Shown piece after piece: positions 36,441 through 45,599 of a stretch of 64,000 nucleotides of DNA (position 1 is the stretch's first letter; every line of letters starts with the position of its first letter). The translations under genes and the position numbers were made by a program. The stretch comes from Polyangiaceae bacterium (GTDB lineage: Bacteria; Myxococcota_A; Polyangia; Polyangiales; Polyangiaceae): the NCBI GenBank assembly GCA_025936045.1, contig JAICUB010000005.1, positions 124,001 through 188,000 on the forward strand, written 5' to 3'. The notes under the pieces were generated by a model. It had not been told where the DNA came from and searched no databases. It saw only the letters and a list, made by a program, of their open reading frames with translations.

Positions 36441-37001
36441 ATGTCGCTCGCGCCGGGATTTTTACTCGCCGCGCCGCCCCTCGGCGACCCGAACTTCGAC
36501 CGCTCCGTGGTGCTGCTCGCAGCGCACGGTCCCGACGGCGCGTTCGGTTGGGTCATCAACGGGCGCGAGCTCATGACGCTCGGTGAGCTCCTCGTTCGGG
36601 CGGACGTCGCGGAAACGCCGCCAGCGACGCCGGGCAGCGTGCGTGTCGGTGGTCCGGTATCGCCGGAGCAAGTGTGGATCGTCTACCGCCCGGATCCGCG
36701 CTTCGCGGACATCGAAGGTCAGTTCGAGGTGGGCGACGGCGTCACCGCGTCCGCGTCGCGCAAGGTGCTCGAGGCCATCGCCGCCGGCACCGTCCCGAAG
36801 AGCCTACTCGCGCTCGTCGGCTACGCCGGTTGGGCCCCGTCGCAGCTCGAGTCGGAGATCGCGCGCGGCGCGTGGCTGCCGTCGAACCTCGACCCGAGCC
36901 TCGTCTTCGACGTGCCGGCCGATCGCTTGTGGCAGCGGGCCTACGAGCACGCCGGCCTCACGCCGATCGCGTTCACGTCGCGCACCGTCGGCTCCGCGTA
37001 G
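36441..37001 (+). CDS. YqgE/AlgH family protein
   Basis: A 186-residue protein of the YqgE/AlgH family (DUF179), whose fold is known but whose biochemical role is not. Motifs are LAPGFLLAAPPLGDPNFDRS, HGPDGAFGWVING, GGPVSPEQVWIVYR and GYAGWAPSQLESEI. ATG 36441 is chosen over upstream starts because the family begins at this residue. It is convergent with pcm. Confidence 0.92.
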   Translation: MSLAPGFLLAAPPLGDPNFDRSVVLLAAHGPDGAFGWVINGRELMTLGELLVRADVAETPPATPGSVRVGGPVSPEQVWIVYRPDPRFADIEGQFEVGDGVTASASRKVLEAIAAGTVPKSLLALVGYAGWAPSQLESEIARGAWLPSNLDPSLVFDVPADRLWQRAYEHAGLTPIAFTSRTVGSA

Positions 37002-37045
37002 CGGTCTCTCGACGATAACGACGGCGCTCTACCCGGGTTTAGCGC

Positions 37046-37693
37046 TCACGCGCCGACGAGCGGCACGAACATGCACGCGGTGCCGCGCTTCCACGTCATT
37101 TCGCCGTGCTCGTCGCGGCGGCCCGTGAGCAGGTGCTGTCCGTCTTCGGCGCCGATCGGGATCGCGATGCGCCCGCCCGGCGCGAGCTCGGCGACGAGCG
37201 CTTGCGGTAGCCCGCGTGCTCCGGCCGACACGAGGATGACGTCGAACGGGCCGCCCTCGAGGTGCGCCGCGCCGTTGCCGAGCTCGATCTCGACGTTCGG
37301 CGTGTGCAGGGAGGCGAGAGTCTTCTGCGCGCGCTCGACCAGCGCCGGCACGATCTCGACGCCGCGCACCTTCGCCGTGAGCTTGCCGAGCAACGCCGCG
37401 GCGTAGCCCGAGCCCGCGCCTACTTCGAGCGCTCGGTCGCTCGCCCGCGGTTCGAGCGCGGCGAGCATGAGCGCGATCATGCTCGGCTGGCTTATCGTCT
37501 GCCCTTCACCGATCGGCAACGCGCGATCCTCGTAGGCGAGCTCGGCGAGCTCCGCGGGCACGAACGCTTCGCGCGGCACGCTGCGAAACGCGTCGAGAAT
37601 GCGCCGGTCGTGCACGCCCGAGCTCGTCGCGAGCGCTTGCGCGAGGCGCTCGCGTTCTGCCGAGCGGTCTCCGTCCTGCTTCACGTGACGCAT
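37046..37693 (-). CDS. pcm: Protein-L-isoaspartate O-methyltransferase
   Basis: A 215-residue SAM-dependent enzyme that repairs isoaspartyl residues in ageing proteins. Family motifs are LPIGEGQTISQPSMIALML and the SAM motif ALEVGAGSGYAAALLG; DVILVSAGARGLPQALVAEL and PGGRIAIPIG complete the fold. It begins at ATG 37693. It is divergent from the formylglycine-enzyme-like gene with 67 bases between. Confidence 0.93.
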   Translation of the reverse strand: MRHVKQDGDRSAERERLAQALATSSGVHDRRILDAFRSVPREAFVPAELAELAYEDRALPIGEGQTISQPSMIALMLAALEPRASDRALEVGAGSGYAAALLGKLTAKVRGVEIVPALVERAQKTLASLHTPNVEIELGNGAAHLEGGPFDVILVSAGARGLPQALVAELAPGGRIAIPIGAEDGQHLLTGRRDEHGEMTWKRGTACMFVPLVGA

Positions 37694-37760
37694 CCTGGGC
37701 ACGAACCCCGGCGCTGGCAATCCTTGGCCCGCCGCGGTCCTTCGTGCGAAAAAGCACGGT

Positions 37761-38624
37761 GTGCGCGCACGCCTCACCCTGCCGCCGCTCGCCGCCCTCG
37801 GGCTCAGCCTGCTCGCCGCCCATGCGCCGGACGCGCGCGCCGACGACAGCGTGAAGCCGGGGCGGCGCTGTCCGGCCGAAATGGTCTCGGTGCGGCAGTT
37901 CTGCATCGACCGCTGGGAAAGCTCCCTCATCGACGCCGCGACCGGTGAGCCCCTCTCGCCGTACTACGCGCCGGCCAAGGGCGAGATGGAGGCTGCGTAC
38001 GAGTATTGGCTGCTCGAGCGTCACACGCTCGGCGAAGAAGCAGCGCACGCCATGCCCCTGCCCGAGCCGTCGCTCTGGCAAGAGACGCACGCGTTCACTC
38101 CGCGCTCGGTCTCACGCGCGGGCGCGATCCCGCACGGCTACCTGTCGTACTACAGCGCGAAGAAGGCGTGCACGAACGCCGGAAAGCGCCTGTGCACGGA
38201 AAAGGAGTGGGTCACGGCGTGCGGCGGCGAGCGCGGCTACAAGTATCCGTACGGCGATCACTACAAGGTGTTCGCGTGCAACGTGTTCCGCCCGTATCAC
38301 CCGGGCTTCGCCCTCCACCAAAATAGCTCCATCGGGCACCGCGATCCCCGGCTGAACCTCGTCGTCGAGGCCAACGAGGATCCGTTGCTCCGCCCTACCG
38401 GCGCGACCCCGGCCTGCGCCAGCCACTGGGGAAGCGACGCGGTGCTGGACATGGTCGGCAACCTCGACGAATGGGTCGAAGGCGAGAAACGACCGGTCTT
38501 CGTCGGCGGCTTCTACTCACGTTCGACCACCAACGGTTGTGAAGCGCGCGTCGACACTCACGCGCCCGCCTACTACGACTATTCGCTCGGCGCGCGCTGC
38601 TGCATGGACGCTGCAAAAAACTAG
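37761..38624 (+). CDS. Secreted formylglycine-generating-enzyme (SUMF1)-like protein
   Basis: A 287-residue protein with a signal peptide (LTLPPLAALGLSLLAA). The mature part resembles the SUMF1 fold: MVSVRQFCIDRWESS, KACTNAGKRLCTEKEWVTAC, and GNLDEWVEG; the end GARCC is Cys-rich. SUMF1-fold proteins include formylglycine-generating enzymes, but many are non-catalytic binding domains, and no sulfatase gene is near. The start is GTG 37761. Export suggests a periplasmic or surface role. Confidence 0.82.
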   Translation: MRARLTLPPLAALGLSLLAAHAPDARADDSVKPGRRCPAEMVSVRQFCIDRWESSLIDAATGEPLSPYYAPAKGEMEAAYEYWLLERHTLGEEAAHAMPLPEPSLWQETHAFTPRSVSRAGAIPHGYLSYYSAKKACTNAGKRLCTEKEWVTACGGERGYKYPYGDHYKVFACNVFRPYHPGFALHQNSSIGHRDPRLNLVVEANEDPLLRPTGATPACASHWGSDAVLDMVGNLDEWVEGEKRPVFVGGFYSRSTTNGCEARVDTHAPAYYDYSLGARCCMDAAKN

Positions 38625-38708
38625 CGCGGTAGTGAACGACCGTGCGATTGCCGCGCCGGAAGCACGTTCCGCGCTGGCATTCGAGAGCTCTCGCGTTAGA
38701 GTTTCGAG

Positions 38709-40031
38709 ATGCGTTTCGGGCTTGGAGTTGCCTTCTCGGCTGCCGCGCTCGTCCTCGGCTGTGGCGCGGGGACGGCGGGCGTGGGCGGAGACCCGGCTGC
38801 GTCGCAGGAGCCCATCGCGGGCGGCATGCTCGACACGAACGACGCCGCGGTGTTCGAGGAGTTCACGCATTGGGCCGATACTGACAACGTGAGCGCGTGC
38901 ACTGCGAACCTCATCGCGCCCAACGTCTTGCTCACGGCCCGTCATTGCATCGCGAGCGCCAACACCGACGACGTCGTTTGCGGGAAATCGCTCTTCGGCG
39001 ATCCGGTCACGGGCCCGCAAACGATCGTCACGGGTGACGTGACCGTAGGGCAGGGCAGCACCTTTTATCGCGGCCTCGACGTGCGCGTGCCGAGCGACGG
39101 CAACGACATGTGCGGCTACGACGTGGCGCTCATCATCTTGAAGAGCGCGGTGTCGTCGATCACTCCGCTGATTCCGCGCATCGACGTGCCCGTGCGGTCC
39201 GGAGAACAGTACGTCGCGGTCGGCTACGGCCTGAACGCAGACGGGGATCAGAACCCCGGCCGCATGATCCTCGGTGACCTCAGCGTGCATTGCCTTTCCG
39301 ACGAGTGCCAAATGCCGTTCGGCGTCGCGCCGACCGAGTTCATGGGTCAGGCCGGCATCTGTTCGGGCGACTCCGGCGGGCCGGCGCTCGACGGCGACGG
39401 CAAGATCATCGGCGTCGTGTCGCGCGGCTCGAACCCGTGCGCCACGCCCATCTACAGCGAGGTCGCGCCCTGGCGTGATTTCATCACGCAGACCGTGCTC
39501 GAGGCGGCGGACAACGCCGGCTACCGCGCGCCGTTCTGGGCGTATTCTGGCTCGAGCGAGGTGCCCGTGGGGGCTCACGAGCCGGGTGAGTCGTGCACTG
39601 ACTCCGACGAGTGTTACCCGGGGACCGCTTGCTACTACGACGGAGATCCGACGACGGCGGTCTGCACGCCGGTCTGCTCCTCGTCGGCCCAATGCGACGC
39701 GGGCAAGGAGTGCACGTTGGGCTACAGCGACGTGCCGGGCGGCGGGCTATGCCTGGATCCGCCGCCGAGCTCGACGGGGAACGCCGCCGGCAGCGGGAGT
39801 GCGCGGGGAGCGGACCAGGGTTGCTCGCTGAGCCCGCGCCCGGCGGCTCCGAGCGATTTCGAGCGGCTCGCCGTGCTCGGCTTCGGTCTCGTGCTCCTTC
39901 GCTTGCGCAGACGCTCACGGGATCCGAAAGCTTCCGAACGGAAAAGAGTCCGTGTTGATGCCCGCCGCGTTCTCGAGCACGAGCCCGAAGACCGCGCCCG
40001 CCGTGCGCTGCGCGCTCGCCTCGGTGAATAG
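38709..40031 (+). CDS. Trypsin-like serine protease with MYXO-CTERM-like tail
   Basis: A 440-residue secreted protease. A signal peptide ending in VLGC suggests a lipoprotein. The triad is His in LLTARHC, Asp in GYDVALI and Ser in GDSGGPAL. Cys-rich EGF-like spacing follows (CTDSDECYPGTACYY onward). Residues about 373-405 (QGCSLSPRPAAP, then a hydrophobic stretch, then LRRRSRD) resemble a MYXO-CTERM sorting tail, but the frame continues 36 more basic residues. It overlaps the opposite-strand metalloprotease gene for 117 bases. Activity is likely; the 3' end is odd. Confidence 0.85.
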   Translation: MRFGLGVAFSAAALVLGCGAGTAGVGGDPAASQEPIAGGMLDTNDAAVFEEFTHWADTDNVSACTANLIAPNVLLTARHCIASANTDDVVCGKSLFGDPVTGPQTIVTGDVTVGQGSTFYRGLDVRVPSDGNDMCGYDVALIILKSAVSSITPLIPRIDVPVRSGEQYVAVGYGLNADGDQNPGRMILGDLSVHCLSDECQMPFGVAPTEFMGQAGICSGDSGGPALDGDGKIIGVVSRGSNPCATPIYSEVAPWRDFITQTVLEAADNAGYRAPFWAYSGSSEVPVGAHEPGESCTDSDECYPGTACYYDGDPTTAVCTPVCSSSAQCDAGKECTLGYSDVPGGGLCLDPPPSSTGNAAGSGSARGADQGCSLSPRPAAPSDFERLAVLGFGLVLLRLRRRSRDPKASERKRVRVDARRVLEHEPEDRARRALRARLGE

Positions 40032-41720
40032 CACCAGGCCCTGCTCGCCCACGCGCGCGAGGAGTGAGTCGTCGTTACCGAGGTAGGCCCCACTGATTCC
40101 GGCGGAGCGGATGTTTCCGAGCCAAATGTTGTCCAGGCGATGCAACCCGAGCGGTGAGGCGGTCGCCGAGTCGAGCGCGACCTCGAGCAACAGTTGGTAG
40201 CCGTTCGGGCCGTTCGCCATGACACCGTAAGAGTCGCCGCCGCCGTCTTCCGTGAGATAGCCGGCATGCAATTGCGTATCGAAGGCGATGCTTCCGGGGA
40301 ATTGAATGCCCGCTTGTTGAGCGATCGTCGTGCCCTGCACGCAAGTGTTGAACGCCGTGTCGCTGATCGCCCCCACACCCAACAAGAAGACGAGCTTCGC
40401 GTACGGGATCGCCACGGCGGGTGAAAGCGATCCGCCGCCCGCGAAGAGCGGACACGCCCCGGGAGTACTCGCGCTCGGCGATTGGACCGAGCCCACGTAC
40501 TCGGCCAAATCTTCCCATTCACTCGTGGACCCGTACGGGCTCGCGAACCCTTGTGCGCGAGCGTCCGCGTCGGCGAGGTTCATCCAAGCCGGCCCGGACC
40601 CGGTGTACGGCTGCGTGAATCCGCCCTTCAACCCCGACTCGTGAAGCTGTCTCCAGACGTCGGATAGGCCTTTCACCAGTCGAAAACGCTTCACCGTGTC
40701 GAGCGCGGCGTTCTGGACGAAGTCGGGCCACATCGAGAGGTCCTTCGTCTGCGCCGTGGCGGCGGCGTTCGATAGGAACGTGAAGCTGTGCGCAATCTCG
40801 TGAACGATCGTGAGCTCCATCTCCGGGTCTTGCATGAGATCTGCGTTGAGGACGAGGCTCGCACCGAGCGCCATCCCGAGCGTGCTCGTGGCGTCGTTGC
40901 TGCCGGCGGGCCAGCGCACGACCCCGAGCGTTTGCACTGCGCTCAACGTGCCGGGCGCGAGCTTGGCGATGCCGTTGGCGATGGTGTCGTTCATGGCGCC
41001 GGTCGGCGAGATGACGATGCCGCCGTTGAGGAGCGCGCTCGGCAAGAGCTTGTCGTCACCCGCCTGGAGAAAGTGGATGTGGGCATAGCGAAACGCCAGC
41101 TGCTCGCGGGCGATGGGCTCTCGTGCCTTGCCGAGCGGGGGCGCGGATTGTGGCTCGAGGCGATTGTTCGAGGTCGGCGCCGGCAAGGCCGCTCCCGTCA
41201 GCGCGAGCCTCACCGTACCGTCCGCAGCCACGACGGCGATTTGATCCAGTCCGGGCACGGCTTCCACGAAAACGCTGGCCACCGAATCCGCGAGGCTGAC
41301 GGTGTGATGCACGGGGGCGGCGCCGCTCCAGCCCATGCTCTGCATCGTGTCCGGGAACGCGACCGGCACCGCCGAGACGACCTGCGCACCCGCATAGCCG
41401 ACCACCAAGTAGTCGGCCGACAAGGCGGGCAACGGGAACTGCTGGAGCTCGACGAGCGATGCGTCGGAGAGTGAGACCGTGCCGTCGGCGGCTCGAGCGA
41501 GCTCGAGCCGGTAGAAGGACTCGGGGCTCGCGAGCGCGAAGGGAGGCATCGTGTTCGCGACGACCGCGGGCGTCACTGGAGCGCCCTTGTCGCCCGGCGG
41601 AGCCGCGTCGTCGTCAGCGACCGTTCTCCCCGTGCCGCCACATCCGGCGGCGAGCGCGAACAGACACGACCAAGTGAGGCGGACGGAAAAAGTCGACGAA
41701 AGCATGGTCTTGACCCGCAA
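39915..41720 (-). CDS. Lipoprotein with HExxH metallopeptidase motif
   Basis: A 601-residue predicted lipoprotein: a signal peptide (LTWSCLFALAAGC) with lipobox AAGC. The likely zinc site is IVHEIAHSFTF (HExxH) near 310. The rest has few recognisable motifs. It may be a secreted protease of unassigned family; the third ligand is not certain. The 3' end overlaps the trypsin-like gene on the other strand. ATG 41720 or the ATG five codons later (41705) could be the start. Confidence 0.7.
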   Translation of the reverse strand: MRVKTMLSSTFSVRLTWSCLFALAAGCGGTGRTVADDDAAPPGDKGAPVTPAVVANTMPPFALASPESFYRLELARAADGTVSLSDASLVELQQFPLPALSADYLVVGYAGAQVVSAVPVAFPDTMQSMGWSGAAPVHHTVSLADSVASVFVEAVPGLDQIAVVAADGTVRLALTGAALPAPTSNNRLEPQSAPPLGKAREPIAREQLAFRYAHIHFLQAGDDKLLPSALLNGGIVISPTGAMNDTIANGIAKLAPGTLSAVQTLGVVRWPAGSNDATSTLGMALGASLVLNADLMQDPEMELTIVHEIAHSFTFLSNAAATAQTKDLSMWPDFVQNAALDTVKRFRLVKGLSDVWRQLHESGLKGGFTQPYTGSGPAWMNLADADARAQGFASPYGSTSEWEDLAEYVGSVQSPSASTPGACPLFAGGGSLSPAVAIPYAKLVFLLGVGAISDTAFNTCVQGTTIAQQAGIQFPGSIAFDTQLHAGYLTEDGGGDSYGVMANGPNGYQLLLEVALDSATASPLGLHRLDNIWLGNIRSAGISGAYLGNDDSLLARVGEQGLVLFTEASAQRTAGAVFGLVLENAAGINTDSFPFGSFRIP

Positions 41721-41923
41721 CTCCTACGAAGCGCGGGCCGAAGTTGGTCGATTTTTTTAGCTTCGACGCTCGAGAGCGCCGCTGGCCGCGGCGCACGGGC
41801 ACTTCGAAAAATCGACCCGGCGGAGCGTCGCGTTCGTAAGAGAGAAAGGCGACGGGTCTCCCCGTGGGAGCGAAATAGTCCCGCTCGACGAACCCGCGTG
41901 CCTATCGAAAGGGTGTGTGAAAA

Positions 41924-42787
41924 ATGCTCACGAGACTAAGTTGGGTCATTGTCGGTCTGGCGGTCGCAGGGTGTGGCGGCGCCGAAGCGCAAACCGGGGG
42001 CACCGACACGGAATTGAGCGTAGGTCCGGCACCGGCGGCGGAAAATGTCATCAAGGCGCAGCCGGAGACGCTGAACGAGTTCGTGACGGCCGGAGAGACG
42101 TTTCAGTTCCTGCGCGTTCCGGGGGAGTCCCCCACGTACCTCCTCGGGTTCGAGCACTCGAGCACTTCGGAGGGTCTCGCCGAGACGTTGCTGGGCGAAC
42201 ATCCCGACCTCACTCTGCTCGAGATGTTTTACGCACTGGCACCGGCGGACGCGACCCCTCATCCCGACCTGGTTGCCTTCCACGCCATCCAAACGAAAAT
42301 CTTGGGACGAACCGACACGTCCGTTCGCCGCGTCGATTTCAACGTCAATCGAGTGTCGGCGAGATCCGCGGCGGATTGCACGAACTACATCATCTCGCTC
42401 ACGCCGTCGGGCCAGACTTGGCAGTCGGACCGACTCAACGCCGTGAGCAAGCCCAACGGCGGCGACCTCGGGCTCTTGTGCCCGGCTTGGCAAGGTCTGG
42501 CAGGCTGCGATCACCAGAGTATCGGTGGAACCCACATCATCGCGGGGTGCAACGAAGGCCCGAGCGAGACTGCGTTTTGGTGGTCGTACCACCGGAATTC
42601 GAACGCCTGGGTCGAATCGACGATTCACTACGAGACCCTGGCGCACAAAGCACGAGGCTGGCTCCTCCCGGAGCACATGACCGGCTTCTTCACCGATGTA
42701 CAGGTGATGGGCATTCTCAGCAACGACATCCACCTGTCAGGTGAATCGCCGCCGTCCTATCACGTGCGCGCCGGCTACAGCGACTGA
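41924..42787 (+). CDS. Hypothetical lipoprotein
   Basis: A 287-residue predicted lipoprotein with a short signal (LSWVIVGLAVAGC). The mature protein contains YLLGFEHSSTSEG, CTNYIISLTPSGQTWQ, and SNDIHLSGESPPSYHV. Cys residues near 153-210 (CTNY, LLCPAWQGLAGC, AGC) suggest disulfides. No family is recognised. It is divergent from the HExxH lipoprotein gene across 204 bases and may share regulation with it. Confidence 0.65.
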   Translation: MLTRLSWVIVGLAVAGCGGAEAQTGGTDTELSVGPAPAAENVIKAQPETLNEFVTAGETFQFLRVPGESPTYLLGFEHSSTSEGLAETLLGEHPDLTLLEMFYALAPADATPHPDLVAFHAIQTKILGRTDTSVRRVDFNVNRVSARSAADCTNYIISLTPSGQTWQSDRLNAVSKPNGGDLGLLCPAWQGLAGCDHQSIGGTHIIAGCNEGPSETAFWWSYHRNSNAWVESTIHYETLAHKARGWLLPEHMTGFFTDVQVMGILSNDIHLSGESPPSYHVRAGYSD

Positions 42788-42797
42788 GCGTCACCCC

Positions 42798-42839
42798 TTT
42801 GGCTCCGAGCCGTGCGGCACTCGTACGCTCGGAGCCAAA
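42798..42839. terminator. Strong hairpin after a lipoprotein gene
   Basis: TTTGGCTCCGAGC (42798-42810) and GCTCGGAGCCAAA (42827-42839) pair perfectly over 13 bases with a 16-base loop, 11 bases after the lipoprotein stop. There is no T-run on the plus strand, so intrinsic termination is not certain; it may protect the mRNA end instead. Confidence 0.55.
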
Positions 42840-43041
42840 AACAAAGCCGTGAATGGCTCGTCACCCCCGAGCCTCTGACGGTGGAGATGACAGAGGGTAC
42901 GCACTCTGGTCACCGGCGCTCGTTTGCGCATCTCGCGCTCGCCAGCGCGAGCATGTACTGCTGCTGCGCCACTTCCGCCTCGGGCTCGCGCCCGCGCTGA
43001 CCGGCGCCGTGTCTTACGGCCTTTGCGGCTACATGGAGTGA

Positions 43042-43302
43042 AGCGAGAAGCCCGCGCTGCTCGTCATGACGGACATGCAGCACCTGGGCTGGAGCGCGAA
43101 GCTCGACGGCCGCGACGCGCCGCTCTTGTCCGCGCAGGGGGCGTTTCGCAGCGTCGTGGTTCCGGCGGGATCGCACCGCGTGGCGTTCCAGTTTCGCCCG
43201 AAGTCGGTGTACTACGGGGCCGCCGTGACCCTGGTCTCGGTCCTCGCCTTCGCGGTCATGGCCGTCATGGGCCGCCGGCGCGTGCTTCGACGGGGTTTGT
43301 GA
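43042..43302 (+). pseudogene. Remnant of a YfhO-like membrane protein gene
   Basis: A fragment that is open from 43042 after an in-frame TGA at 43039 and ends at 43302. The translation (PALLVMTDMQHLGWSAKLDG, then AFRSVVVPAGSHRVAFQFRP and a membrane helix) resembles the C-terminal domain of YfhO-family membrane proteins, which are normally about 700-900 residues. The remaining 5' part is missing. The fragment stops one base before the tRNA-Ala gene. It looks like the residue of a deletion or rearrangement at the tRNA. Confidence 0.6.
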
Positions 43303-43303
43303 G

Positions 43304-43376
<73 letters not shown>

Positions 43377-43479
43377 GAAAAGGGATGGAAATTGTGGCTG
43401 CGGCTAAGTTCGATTTGGGGAGCGGGACAGTAGCCGCGTGGGTTCCGGTGTCAAGCGGGACGACGGGGTTTTCTTTGGC

Positions 43480-43507
43480 TTGACCCATGGATCGAGGTGG
43501 TTATCTT
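43480..43507 (+). promoter_or_regulatory. Candidate dnaK promoter
   Basis: TTGACC (43480-43485) and TATCTT (43502-43507) are separated by 16 bases, about 100 bases upstream of dnaK. This fits sigma-70 rules moderately. The preceding C (CTTGAC) also recalls a sigma-32-type -35 region, but no matching -10 (CCCCATNT) is placed correctly. Confidence 0.35.
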
Positions 43508-43610
43508 GCGCCCGTTCGCCTGACTCGTTCGCTCACGGCAGGGCCCCGAGGTCCCGTCGTCAGGAGCGCCAGCAGCGGTGCTCGCGGGTCAGCCGGCAGG
43601 AGAAACGAGC

Positions 43611-45533
43611 ATGGGCAAGATCATCGGTATCGACTTGGGCACGACCAACAGCGTCGTTGCCGTGATGGAGGGCAAAGAGCCCAAAGTCATCGTGAACGAA
43701 GAGGGCGCGCGCCTGACCCCGTCCGTCGTGGCCTGGGACGACAAGGGTGAGATTTTGGTCGGCACGATCGCCAAGCGGCAGGCGGTGACCAACCCCGAGA
43801 ACACCGTGTACTCGGCGAAGCGTTACGTCGGCCGGCGTTTCGAAGAGGTCGAGCAGGAAACGAAGCGCGTGCCGTACAAGGTCCAGCGCGGCAAGAGCGG
43901 GGAGGCCTTGATCGAGGTCCGCGGCAAGCAGATGGCGCCGCCCGAGGTGAGCGCCAAGGTTCTGCAGAAGCTCAAGAAGGCCGCCGAGGACTACCTCGGT
44001 GAAAAGGTGACGGAGGCGGTCATCACCGTCCCCGCGTACTTCAACGACTCGCAGCGCCAGGCGACGAAAGACGCAGGCCGCATCGCCGGTCTCGACGTGA
44101 AGCGCATCATCAACGAGCCGACGGCCGCGGCCCTCGCGTACGGCCTCGACAAGAAGAGCAACGAAATCATCGCCGTTTACGACTTCGGCGGCGGCACCTT
44201 CGACATCTCGATCCTCGAGGTGGGCGACAACGTCGTGCAGGTGATCTCCACGAACGGCGACACGCACCTCGGCGGCGACGATGTCGACTCGCTCATCATG
44301 GAGTGGTTGATGGGGGAGTTCCGCAAGGACACCGGCATCGACATCTCGAAGGACAAGATGGTCATCCAGCGTCTCAAGGACGCGAGCGAGCAGGCCAAGA
44401 TCGAGCTCTCGAGCAAGGTCGAGACGACCATCAACCTGCCGTTCCTCACGGCGGACGCGAGCGGCCCGAAGCATCTGCAGAAGCAGCTCACCCGCTCCAA
44501 GCTCGAGCAGATGATCCGCCCGCTCGTCGAGCGCAGCATGGAGCCTCTGCGCCGCGCCCTCGAGGACGCGAAGAAGAAGCCGAGCGACCTCGACGAGGTC
44601 GTGCTCGTCGGCGGCTCGACGCGTATCCCGCTCGTGCAGGAGACGGTCACCAAGTTCTTCGGCAAGGAGCCGCACAAGGGCGTAAACCCGGACGAGGTCG
44701 TCGCGGTCGGCGCGGCTGTCCAGGGCGGCGTGCTCGGCGGCGAGGTGCAGGACGTGGTGCTGCTCGACGTGACGCCCCTGTCGCTCGGCGTCGAGACGCT
44801 CGGCGGCGTGATGACGGTGATGATCGCGCGCAACACGACCATCCCCACGCAGAAGAAGGAAATTTACTCGACCGCGAGCGACAACCAGACGTCGGTCGAA
44901 ATCCACGTGCTCCAGGGCGAACGCGCGAACGCGCGGGATAACCGCACGCTCGGCAAGTTCCACCTCGAGGGGCTGCCCCCGGCTCCGCGCGGCATGCCGA
45001 AGGTCGAGGTCACCTTCGACATCGACGCGAACGGCATTCTGTCGGTCCAGGCGAAGGACATGGCGACCGGCAAGGATCAGAAGATCACGATCACTGCGTC
45101 GAGCGGCCTGAACAAGGACGACATCGACCGCATGGTGAAGGAAGCCGCGTCGCACGAAGCCGAAGACAAGAAGCGGCGCGACGAGATCGAGCGGCGCAAC
45201 AAGCTCGACAGCCTCACCTACCAGCTCGAAAAGCAGATCGCGGAGAACAAGGAGAAGCTCGGCGGCGTGGATCTCGGCGCCATCGAGAGCCTGATCAAGG
45301 ACGGCCGCGCGGCGGTCGAGCAACAGGACGACGAGAAGGTGCAGGACATCTCCGCGAAGCTCGAGAAGGAAGCGCACGCGATCGCGGCGAAGCTTTACGA
45401 GAGCGCCGGTGGACCTGCGGGTGGACCTGGCGGGCCGAGTGGCGGTAGCCCCGGCGGCGGGTCCGACGGGAGCCCCGGCACGGACGGAAAGAAGAAGGAC
45501 GTGATCGACGCGGAGTTCGAAGAGACGAGCTAG
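43611..45533 (+). CDS. dnaK: Molecular chaperone DnaK (Hsp70)
   Basis: A full-length 640-residue Hsp70. The ATPase domain begins [20 protein letters not shown], with [50 protein letters not shown] and [13 protein letters not shown]. The substrate-binding domain has [16 protein letters not shown] and [16 protein letters not shown]. The C-terminus is a Gly/Pro-rich linker ending DAEFEETS; cytoplasmic DnaK usually ends in a similar acidic EE(V/T)-type tail. ATG 43611 has a good AGGAG site. DnaJ and GrpE are not adjacent. Confidence 0.98.
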   Translation: MGKIIGIDLGTTNSVVAVMEGKEPKVIVNEEGARLTPSVVAWDDKGEILVGTIAKRQAVTNPENTVYSAKRYVGRRFEEVEQETKRVPYKVQRGKSGEALIEVRGKQMAPPEVSAKVLQKLKKAAEDYLGEKVTEAVITVPAYFNDSQRQATKDAGRIAGLDVKRIINEPTAAALAYGLDKKSNEIIAVYDFGGGTFDISILEVGDNVVQVISTNGDTHLGGDDVDSLIMEWLMGEFRKDTGIDISKDKMVIQRLKDASEQAKIELSSKVETTINLPFLTADASGPKHLQKQLTRSKLEQMIRPLVERSMEPLRRALEDAKKKPSDLDEVVLVGGSTRIPLVQETVTKFFGKEPHKGVNPDEVVAVGAAVQGGVLGGEVQDVVLLDVTPLSLGVETLGGVMTVMIARNTTIPTQKKEIYSTASDNQTSVEIHVLQGERANARDNRTLGKFHLEGLPPAPRGMPKVEVTFDIDANGILSVQAKDMATGKDQKITITASSGLNKDDIDRMVKEAASHEAEDKKRRDEIERRNKLDSLTYQLEKQIAENKEKLGGVDLGAIESLIKDGRAAVEQQDDEKVQDISAKLEKEAHAIAAKLYESAGGPAGGPGGPSGGSPGGGSDGSPGTDGKKKDVIDAEFEETS

Positions 45534-45599
45534 TCGCTCGTTCGGATCCGCCCAAAAAGAGCGCCACCGGGAGCCCCAAAAACCTGTAAAGTTCCGGCC

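Noticed and set aside
37761..38624. Functional formylglycine-generating enzyme with a sulfatase partner
   Set aside because: No sulfatase gene is present in the window and the catalytic Cys pair cannot be assigned with confidence; kept only as SUMF1-like.
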